DNA from: Petrosia ficiformis
Lineage: Eukaryota > Porifera > Demospongiae > Haplosclerida > Petrosiidae
DNA: 64,000 nucleotides
Direction of reading: 5' to 3'
Assembly: GCA_947044365.1 (NCBI GenBank)
Contig: OX345645.1
Coordinates: 275,501-339,500 of the forward strand
A model generated the notes under the pieces. That model made no database searches and was not told the origin of the DNA. It saw only the letters and a program-made list of their open reading frames with translations. This document shows positions 26,801 to 37,100 of the stretch, piece after piece. Position 1 is the stretch's first letter; the number at the start of each line of letters is the position of its first letter. The translations under genes and the position numbers were made by a program.

Positions 26801-27456
26801 CTAACAGATGACTAGTGGACTAATGGAAGGATTAGTGTACTAACAGATGACTAGTGGACTAATGGAAGGATTAGTATACTAACAGATGACTAGTGGACTA
26901 ATGGAAGGATTAGTGGACTAACAGATGACTAGTGGACTAATGGAAGGATTAGTGGACTAACAGATGACTAGTGGACTAATGGAAGGATTAGTGGACTAAC
27001 AGATGACTAGTGGACTAATGGAAGGATTAGTGGACTAACAGATGACTAGTGGACTAATGGAAGGATTAGTGTACCAACAGATGACTAGTGGACTAATGGA
27101 AGGATTAGTGTACCAACAGATGACTAGTGGACTAATGGAAGGATTAGTGTACCAACAGATGACTAGTGGACTAATGGAAGGATTAGTGGACTAACAGATG
27201 ACTAGTGGTTTAATGGAAGGATTAGTGGACTAACGATGACTAGTGGACTAATGGAAGGATTAGTGGACTAACAGAAGGACTACTACTGAATTACTAATTG
27301 AATCGTTAATATACAATGTTTAATTTTCCAGTACAAGTTTCATTGGACGAGATTCATCACCATGGTAACCAGTTATTGCAAGTGAAAACTAATAAATTGC
27401 AATCTCTAAAGCTGCTTAATTCCTGGATTAACCAAATGAAAACAAGTTTACAATAG
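18402..27456 (+). CDS. SKIC3: Ski complex TPR scaffold SKI3/TTC37 homolog
   Basis: Thirty-eight exons in phase, 1314 residues (human 1564). The first exons are 18402-18491, 18549-18692, 18756-18850, 18948-19020, 19192-19413, 19466-19598, 19944-20105 and 20203-20304. The last are 24654-24985, 25039-25157, 25217-25337, 25637-25752, 25982-26070, 26122-26190, 26246-26438 and 27332-27456. Family landmarks: MAAKEVKALLKSARTAL, LAWKGLADLYDKH, VWECIGEAYLTRG, YVPALKGRAE, HWNALGVIASHS, NAIAWVNLGSLYFINGNI and ALGYSYWVCQTL. The protein is a tandem TPR solenoid. SKI3 holds the SKI2 helicase and SKI8 and feeds RNA into the cytoplasmic exosome. The C-terminus is shorter than in human. The start is only 50 bp after the SHLD2 stop; its stop is 103 bp from the opposing MOCS2B stop. 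Confidence 0.93.
20536..24597 (+). other. SKIC3: SKIC3 middle exons (coordinate record)
   Basis: Exons 9-30 of the SKIC3 model: 20536-20596, 20646-20712, 20765-20854, 20910-20957, 21011-21057, 21245-21362, 21493-21572, 21850-21949, 22009-22061, 22555-22626, 22676-22711, 22763-22847, 22901-22932, 22994-23094, 23161-23263, 23443-23535, 23586-23669, 23833-23920, 23975-24031, 24147-24287, 24341-24397, 24451-24597. Each has a GT donor and AG acceptor and the phases chain without a break. Introns contain CTAT, CA and TA microsatellites (for example 23757-23831 and 24055-24120). Confidence 0.85.
21575..21790. repeat. Purine-rich GATGA/AGGG tract in SKIC3 intron 15
   Basis: An irregular GATGAGGA/AAGGGTGGA-rich stretch lies between exons 15 and 16. 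It is degenerate and not a clean tandem array. Confidence 0.6.
25340..25590. repeat. ~20-bp minisatellite (SKIC3 intron 33)
   Basis: Tandem copies of GATGACTAGATGGATGGGTA with substitutions, grading into GGAT repeats. Confidence 0.9.
25815..25960. repeat. TA/CATA-rich microsatellite before SKIC3 exon 35
   Basis: A dense ATATATAC tract in the last part of intron 34, followed by a normal TTTCTCTACAG acceptor. Confidence 0.85.
26690..27290. repeat. 39-bp minisatellite (SKIC3 last intron)
   Basis: About fifteen highly uniform copies of a 39-bp unit made from GACTAGTGGACTAATGGAAG plus GATTAGTGGACTAACAGAT. Copies differ mostly at one G/T position (GTGGACTAA versus GTGTACTAA or GTGTACCAA), which suggests recent amplification. 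Confidence 0.95.
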
Positions 27457-27559
27457 AATTATAGAATTATAGAATTATAGAATTTTTTAGAACAAGTGCA
27501 TTTATTTTTATGCTGTATTATTAGAAGAGATGTAAGTATGGTCTTTGGACTATAAGTAA

Positions 27560-30500
27560 TCATTTCCAACTGCACTCGTTGTTTTCTTTCCATTGTTCGC
27601 CGCCATCTTCATATACTTCCTGAAATATTCAAGAGAGAGTCAAATTAGTTTTAGTGTGACTTATCTCATTCTCAAACTCCCATAATTGATGGAGTTTGGG
27701 AATGAGACTAACATATTGTATCAGTAAGGTTGACAAACCTTTTTCCAAATGGTAGCTGTAGATTTAATACTATTAATAGTATATGATACAGCTGATAACG
27801 AGTCCTGACGATGCTCAGATGAAACTGCCACAACTACACTTGCATCACCAACAGGAACAATCCTACATGTATGTATGTATAATTACGTCAGGACTCATTG
27901 TGGGGAATTTCCTTACTATATTTCAAACCAAATATTTCAGCTACAAGCTTTCTGGGGCCCCCGAAGCAACTGCAGAGAGCTCAAGTTTATCATCGAGGGC
28001 TCCCAGGAGCATTGTGCTTCACATGACCCATCCTTTCCCCTCCCTATGAATCCCTTTATATGTGTTGTGTAAACAAGTGAAGAGAAATTAAATTAATGAT
28101 ATCATGTGAGCTGTAGATTGTTTAATATGGCTGATTCTTACAAGATGTTCTATTTCGATTCTTGGGGAAGAGGTGAATTAATTAGGCTTGTGTTCGCTAA
28201 AGCTGGTGTTGATTATGAAGATGTTCGTGTCACTTTTGATCAGTGGAAAGATCTCAAACCGAAATTAAAATTCAACTTTCTACCCATCTTGGAAATGAAT
28301 GGAAGAGAACTCGAAGGAAGTGTAGTTATTGCTCGATATTTAGCTGAGAAATTTGGTCTAGCAGGAACCAACGAATGGGAGAATGCAGAGATTGCTGGTG
28401 TTGTAGATTATCTGGATTATATGGCTAGGATTATTGGGGATGCTTATTATTACAAAAAGGAAAGTAGAAATATGGAACTAGAAAAAAACATCCCTCAATA
28501 CCTTGGAAAACTAAACGAGCTGGCTCTTAATAATAATGGCTTCCTTTGGGGTGGCAAGCTGACATGGGCTGATCTTTATGCTCATCAGATCATCCAATGG
28601 CTGGAAGATAAGACCAGTGATATATTAGTTCCTTATCCTCATGTTTCTAAAGTGAAAATGAATGTAGAAAAAGACCCAAATATTGCTGTGTGGTTGAAAA
28701 ACAGACCAAAAGCTAACTTTTGAATGAAAATGTAATACATTTATAATTATAATTATAATAATTTAAATTAATTTTTTGTACGACATGTTTACTACTTAAT
28801 TTAATTAGTCACTAAGTGATGTGGTTTATAATAGCCCTTGTGAACTCTACAGTCATCTTTGGATCCTTAGTATAATAATGCCTACCTACAAGCTGATCTA
28901 TTTCAATGCTAAGGGACGAGGTGAGGTAACAAGATTTATATTTGCTCAAAGTGGAGTCCCTTATGAAGATAAACGTATCGAATATGGTGCCAAAGATTGG
29001 CCAGAGCTTAAATCAAACACTCCTTTTGGTGTCCTTCCAGTTCTAGAAATTGATGGTAAACAATTGGGGGGCTCAATAGTCATTGCTCGTTATTTAGGTG
29101 AAGAATTTGGTTTAGCCGGTAGCAATGCATTTGAAAATGCAGAGATAGCAGCCATTGCTGATTGGATTAGTGAGTATTTTACAGAACTAGTGAAGGTGGT
29201 ATTTCCGGAAGATGAAGCAAAGAAAGCTGAGTTACTGGATAAGTTTGTCAAAGAGGTGATTCCAAAGTACTTTGACATTCTAGAGAAGAAGGTTTCTCCT
29301 GAGGGTTGGCTATATGGTAACAAAGTGACATGGGTAGACTTGTTTTTCTACACTGTAGTACCTCAATACAAGAATGCTCTTGACAAATATCCAGGTTTGG
29401 ACAAAGTCAAGAAGAATGTGGAATCTCTTCCTAACATAGCAAAGTGGCTCAAGGAGAGACCAGAGACACAATATTAATTCTCATATATATACCACTAGTA
29501 ACTGACTCCTATGTGCTGCCCCTGTGTGATAATGTTTTTCTGAGTTTTGAATTATATAGAACTATTTTGTATATAATTGAGGCTAGGAGGTATAACCACA
29601 CCCCTACCTCACTCCCCCCCCCCCCCCCCCTCTCCCCATCCTCTCATGCTCTACGTGAATACATTTGTGGATCCCACAATGATCTATTTAGCTATAGAAT
29701 AAACCAGTCAAATTCCATCATGTGTACTTGTATATATTTATGTATGTATTTATTTATGTATCTATCTATGTAAGTGCATGCAATGTATGTACACATAACT
29801 ATAAACTAAACATAGTGACATCATAATTAAGAAGGGCATGGCCTGCTAGTGTATACACTCTGCAAAATTACTGGTATATATACTGTATAGTCTGAACTGC
29901 ATATTTGTAACTACAGTCATTATAATAATGCCTACCTACAAGCTGATCTATTTCAATGCTAGGGGACGAGCTGAGCCAATAAGATTAGTACTTGCTCAAA
30001 GTGGAGTCTCTTATGAAGACAAACGTATTGAATTCAAAGATTGGCCAGAGCTTAAACCAAACACACCTTTTGGTGTCCTTCCAGTTCTAGAAATTGATGG
30101 TAAACGATTGGGAGGTACAATAGTCATTGCTCGTTATTTAGGTGAAGAATTTGGTTTAGCCGGTAGCAATGCATTTGAAAATGCAGAGATAGCAGCCATT
30201 GCTGATTGGATTGATGAGTATTTTGGTGAATGGGCAAAAACAATATTTGAGAAAGATGAAACAAAGAAAGCTGAGTTACTGGATAAGTTTGGCAAAGAGG
30301 TGATTTCAAAATACTTTGACATTCTAGAGAAGAAGGTTTCTCCTGAGGGTTGGCTATATGGTAACAAAGTGACATGGGTAGACTTGTTTTTCTACACTAT
30401 GATTACTAAGTTGCCAACTGAAAACAAGAATGCTCTTGACAAATATCCAGGTTTGAACAAGGTCAAGAAGAATGTAGAATCTCTTCCTAACATAGCCAAG

Positions 30501-31093
30501 TGGATCAAGGAGAGACCAGAGACACAACATTAATTTTTATATACAGCTAGTAACTGACTGTTATGTAGACATGTGATTATTATAATTGTTTTTCTGTGTT
30601 TTGAATCAATATACTCACACTATAAAATAAGGGGGCTGGGGCTATATCACCCCCCATAACCATCAAACCAGTAATTCCAGCATTTACTATTTCAAAAATT
30701 ACTCAATGCAGCAGAAGCAGCAGCTGTAAGCAGCTCTGGACATTTTTAGTTGTCCTTGTGAATCCCACATTGCTCAATTTAGCCACAGAATAAGTCATAT
30801 CGTGTATAAAATAACTTTATATATATATGTATATTATATAGTATGCTAATAGGTCCTATATACAACATATAGGACCTGAATTTTGTGTCCGAGGATGTGA
30901 TATAGCCCGAGCCAGAGAGGGCTATATTACATCCCAGGACACAAAACAAGGGTCCTATATGCATACTATATACAATATACTGTATGATGCCGCATAGTGG
31001 TCAGACAGGTCTATATTAAAATATAGACCTCCTCTTAGGTCTATATACAATATATAGACCTCACCACATCAAAGGGATGATGCTATCATCATG

Positions 31094-31155
<62 letters not shown>

Positions 31156-34100
31156 TTATATATAATTATATAATTATGTATTAATATATTTCTGTGTAGT
31201 GTGTACATACCTATGTATGTATGTATGTATGTATGTATGTACGTATGTATATAAGTACGTATATATTAATATATAGCCAACAACATCATAAATTAGAAGG
31301 CATGGCTACTGAGTTTATACACTCTGCAAAATTTTTACTACAAAGTGGACTTGTAGTCCACTTTGTAGTAAAAATTTGGTATTGACAGTATAATAATGCC
31401 TACCTACAAGCTAACCTATTTCAAAATGAGGGCACGAGCTGAGCCAACAAGATTTATATTTGCTCAAAGTGGAGTTCCCTACGAAGACAAACGTATTGAA
31501 TTCAAAGATTGGCCAGAGCTTAAATCAAACACTCCTTTTGGTGTCCTTCCAGTTCTAGAAATTGATGGTAAACAATTGGGGGGCTCAATAGTCATTGCTC
31601 GTTATTTAGGTGAAGAATTTGGTTTGGCCGGTAGCAATGCATTTGAAAATGCAGAGATAGCAGCCATTGCTGATTGGATTAGTGAGTATTTTACAGAACT
31701 AGTGAAGACAATATTTGAGAAAGATGAAACAAAGAAAGCTGAGTTGCAGGAGAAGTTTCGCGATGAGGGAATTAAAAAATTCAATGATATCCTAGAGAAG
31801 AAGGTTTCTCCTGAGGGTTGGCTATATGGTAACAAGGTGACATGGGTAGACTTCTTTTTCTACACTGTGATTGCTAATATACTACCGGGGTACAAAAATG
31901 CTCTTGACAAATATCCAGGATTGGACAAAGTCAAGAAAAATGTGGAATCTCTTCCTAAAATAGCAAAGTGGATCAAGGAGAGACCAGAGACACAATATTA
32001 ATTCTCATATACAGCTAGTAACTGACTGTTATGTGTGTATTGAGTGTTGAATAATATTGATGCAAACATTTATATAATAATAATTATGATAAACTCAAAA
32101 ATGCACACTGTTTTATATATGATTGAACATAAGGGACTGTGAACTATAACCACACCCCCTAACTCATTCCCCCTAGCCTCACTATGCAGACAAAATCTAT
32201 TTGCATACACTTGTAGACATTTGTGAATCCCACAATGGTCTATTTGGTCATAATATACACCATAGTCAAACTTCATCATGTGTATGTGTACGTTATGTAT
32301 CTATGTAAGTATGTATATGTATGCATATACAACTATTATACTATAAAAGGACAAAATTAATAGCTAAAAAACAATAATTAGGAGACATAGTCAGCTAGTT
32401 TATATAGACACTTGAGACTTTGATCCGGTATAGAAATGCCTTCCAGGTGACCTATTTCAATATGAGGGGATGAGCTGTGACAATAAGATTTGTATTTCTT
32501 CAAAGTGGAGTCCCTTATGAAGACGACTGTATTGAAAAAGCAGATTGGGCTTAAACCAAACACTCCTTTAGGGGCCTTGCCAGTTCTTGAACTTCATTGA
32601 TAAACAATCAAGGGACTATAGTCATTGCTCGTTATTTAGGTGAAGAATTTGGTTTAGCTGGTAACAACGCATTTGAAAATGCAGAGATAGCAGTCATTGC
32701 TGATCAGTTTTTTTTTTGTTCAATGCTTCTATAAAACAAAAGTGCTAAGCACTTGAGATAAACAATCCTTTTAATATATCTATTGTTACATCGTATGAAC
32801 ATTAGTTTGCAAAAAGGAGCACATATGCAAGTGAGCACTTTTGAGCCTAAACACTTCCTGCTATATACTTAAGAGCTTCTCTAGAGGAGAAGTGTGCAGT
32901 CATAGCAGTGTACAAAGGACTTGCAGTCTTTGTGCTTATAAGTTGCTATATGTTATTACACAATGCAAAATTGCTTGTGCATGATAAATGCCTCCATGCA
33001 CTCTTAAAAATGTACTTGAAACCTTTCAAGCATAAGCACTTGAGTGCTTGTCCCATATCTGGTCTGTGTATGTATCTATGTAAGTATGTAGGTGTGTATA
33101 TATGAGTATAATATTGGGATAGGCATGGCTAGTTGATACACTCAGCAAAACAAGTTAATCATGAATATATTTATTATTGCTATATAAGTAGACATTTGTG
33201 ACCTCTACAGTACAAAGGTCTTGGATCTATAGAATAATAATGCCTACTTACAAGCTAACCTATTTCAATGCTAGGGCACGAGCTGAGCCAACAAGATTTA
33301 TATTTGCTCAAAGTGGAGTCCCCTACGAAGACAAACGTATTGAATTCAAAGATTGGCCAGAGCTTAAATCAAACACTCCTTTTGGTGTCCTTCCAGTTCT
33401 AGAAATTGATGGTAAACAATTGGGGGGCTCAATAGTCATTGCTCGTTATTTAGGTGAAGAATTTGGTTTGGCCGGTAGCAATGCATTTGAAAATGCAGAG
33501 ATATCAGCCATTGCTGATTGGATTAGTGAGTATTTTACAGAACTAGTGAAGACAATATTTGAGAAAGATGAAACAAAGAAAGCTGAGTTGCAGGAGAAGT
33601 TTCGTGATGAGGGAATTAAAAAATTCAATGATATCCTAGAGAAGAAGGTTTCTCCTGAGGGTTGGCTATATGGTAACAAAGTGACATGGGTAGACTTCTT
33701 GTTCTACACTGTGATTACATCTGTAATACCTAAGTATGAGAATGCTCTTGCGATTGACAAATATCCAGGTTTGAACAAGGTCAAGAAGAATGTGGAATCT
33801 CTTCCTAACATAGCCAAGTGGATCAAGGAGAGACCAGAGACCCAATTTTAATTATCGTACAGCTAGTAACTAACTAATAGCTATGATTGTGATGTTTCTT
33901 TTTTAATGATTATTTTTAATCTATTGCTGTTTGAATATATATAATATTATAATCTAAAAAGCATTGACCTTTTGATTATGATAACAGAAGCTAGTGCAAC
34001 TGCTCATAATTAATATAATTATACACAACTCATACTAGTGTAGTATACAACTCAGCATTAATGATATTTCAAAGAGTGGTTTACATTCCTCAAGACATCA

Positions 34101-37100
34101 TGGGATATCAGCTGTCATTTCATAATTCCCATGACATAATACTCTACAATGTATCATTATACAAGTATATGAATCAATTACAACATCCTATGTATGTATA
34201 TATGAATAACAGGAGCCCATGAAAAAACCAAAGAGCTCCTGATATTTGCTGTTTACATTAGCAGATGAACTTCATTGTGCTATCAGAAATATGGCATACT
34301 ATTTCAAATTCACATGATCATATATAGTATTCCAGTGTTTCAGGAGCTATATTAACCTAACAAACTAGTACCANNNNNNNNNNNNNNNNNNNNNNNNNNN
34401 NNNNNNNNNNNNNNNNNNNNNNNNNNNNNNNNNNNNNNNNNNNNNNNNNNNNNNNNNNNNNNNNNNNNNNNNNNNNNNNNNNNNNNNNNNNNNNNNNNNN
34501 NNNNNNNNNNNNNNNNNNNNNNNNNNNNNNNNNNNNNNNNNNNNNNNNNNNNNNNNNNNNNNNNNNNNNNNNNAACAAACTAGTACCATAGAATACGAGT
34601 GAGAACATGATAATACTATATGCCTATTATAATTCTTACACAATACTATACTATATAATGAGTATATACAGGTATATCTTTTCATGATTCCCTTTAAGAA
34701 GCAAACTAGTCTTTAAATTATGAGGTATATTCAAGTTATATTTAATGAATCTTTTAAAAATAATTTATACCAAGCCTAGTTATACAACTCAGCATTGATG
34801 ATAATCATTTAATTATATTCATTAGTACTATCATGCTATCAAGAGTGCATGCATAATTTGATACAGTTGACCTTCATGGCACACTAGTACATTGTGCTAC
34901 ATAATGGTATACTATTTCAAATTCACATGATCACTAGTGGGTGTAGTATTCCATTGTTTCAAGAAATACTTATACAAACCACAGAATATATTTCATAATT
35001 GAGTGAGACTATCTAATACACCTATTATACCATACCATACTATGTGAGACACACTATATGTAACCTATCTAATACACCTATTATACCATACCATACTATG
35101 TGAGACACACTATATGTAACCTATCTAATACACCTATTATACCATACCATACTATGTGAGACACACTATATGTAACCTATCTAATACACCTATTATACCA
35201 TACCATACTATGTGAGACACACTATATGTAACCTATCTAATACACCTATTATACCATACCATACATGTATATAAATACAATGATTCTGTATTCTGATTCC
35301 TTAAGTTACAAGGAATATAAATAATATAATCAGTTTTAATGTTGCAATTTTTAATTATTTAACAACTGAAGCTATATCATGCACAAGTTATACAACTCAG
35401 CATTTGAGTGGGAGGCTATATCTACACAAGTTGTACAACTCATAATTAAGTAACATGTTGTATAAACATGGCATTGGAAGACCTACAAGTTCCTAATTTA
35501 TATAAACAGCTGGCCTCTGAGGCTTTTGACACACCTTTCTGCTCTGTCTGGTGAAAGAACAAAATGTCTTCTTACAAGTTGATTTATTTCAATGGTAAGG
35601 GTCGTGGTGAGATTATTCGATATATATTTGCACAGGCTGGTGTAAAATATGAAGATTATCGTGTTACTAAAGAGAAATGGCCTGAATTAAAACCCAATAC
35701 ACCTTATGGAGTCCTTCCTATACTGGAAGTTGATGGTAAGCAATTGGCTGGTGGATTGGTCATTGCTCAATATTTGGCTCAACTTAAAGAGTTTGATCTA
35801 GCTGGTAGTAATGAATTTGAGAATGCAGAAATAGCTGGTATTGTTGCCTTTATTGAAGATTTTGTAAAGGAGGTAATGAAAGTGCGATTTGAGAGTGATG
35901 CAAACAGGAAAGCTGAGTTACATAAAAATATGAAAGAGAACGTATTTCCAAGATACTTGGGTAAATTAAATGAGTTAGCAAAGAAGAATGGTGAATTTCT
36001 ATGGAGAACAAAACGCACATGGGCTGATCTCCTTGTTGCTAATATCTTGGGAATGCTTCTAGATTACCATAAAGAATTCCGGGCTACACTAGAAACCTAT
36101 CCTGATCTATTGAAGCTCCATAACACAGTAGAGAGCCTTCCTAACATTGCCAAATGGATCAAGGAAAGACCAGTTACAGAATTTTAGACTAGTGTATATA
36201 TAATAGTATACGTATCAAGAATGACAAAATAAATTTAGGCACATTTTTTGTTGTTTGCTGATTTTGTGGTTAATTAGGTTTTGTGGTTAGTTTAATAAAT
36301 TCTTTTGTACTTCTTCATTTCATGAATAATTCTTACATAATGATGTCCTTATTATGTTTCCAAAGTGGTTAATATTTCTGTTAGAATTGTGAGCATTTTA
36401 GTATTCTCTCGAAATTGTAATTTTACCCTGAACCATAGCCTTGGTACTCATTTTTTCATTGCAAAATCAGTCGTTTCAGATTGAGCTGAAACTGTTTCCA
36501 GGGTTAGATAATGATGTCCTTATTATGTTTCCAAAGTGGTTTTGATCAATAATATTATCTGTTAGAACCAGCATTTTAGTATTCTCTCGAAATTGTAATT
36601 TTACCCTGATCTATATATAGCCTTGGTACTCATTTTTTCATAGCAAAATCAGTCGTTTCAGATTGAGCTGAAACTGTTTCCAGGGTTAGATAATGATGTC
36701 CTTATTATGTTTCCAAAGTGGTTTTGTTCAAACACTATACTATGCAATTAGGCAGTTTAGCAGTAATTATAGGAGGGGTGCAGTTTTCTATTTATCGTAC
36801 CAAATGTTAGTACTAATCTAGTAAAATTGCGTACCACCGTGGAAAACTACCTAACACAGTGGTTGAAGGAAAGTGCTGCCACACACTTCTAGAAGAGTCA
36901 CCATCGTACAAAAATCAGTGTTGTTGATTTAATTAGTTCTACAATGTTATTACGTATTCATTCATGAATAAATAATTATGCTATCATGAATAATAAATGA
37001 ATGACTTACCCTATCCTATGAATTACAGCCATTTTACAAATAGACCATTTTTCTCTCGCAGTTACACATAATTTAAGCAGCTGTTTCTCAGCCATGGAAA

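Larger units (their letters stand above)
33852..35563. other. Spacer between GST copies 5 and 6
   Basis: AT-rich sequence with no supported gene. It includes the assembly gap at 34374-34573, repeated phrases (ATACAACTCAGCATT at about 34044, 34783 and 35390; TACTATTTCAAATTCACATGATCA at about 34299 and 34909) and the 56-bp tandem array. The repeated phrases suggest old segmental duplication of the spacer itself. Confidence 0.6.

Noticed and set aside
32908..33105. 65-residue plus-strand frame
   Set aside because: Low-complexity GST spacer with CACTTG palindromes; no supporting feature.
34357..34685. Frames across the N gap
   Set aside because: Mostly undetermined residues.
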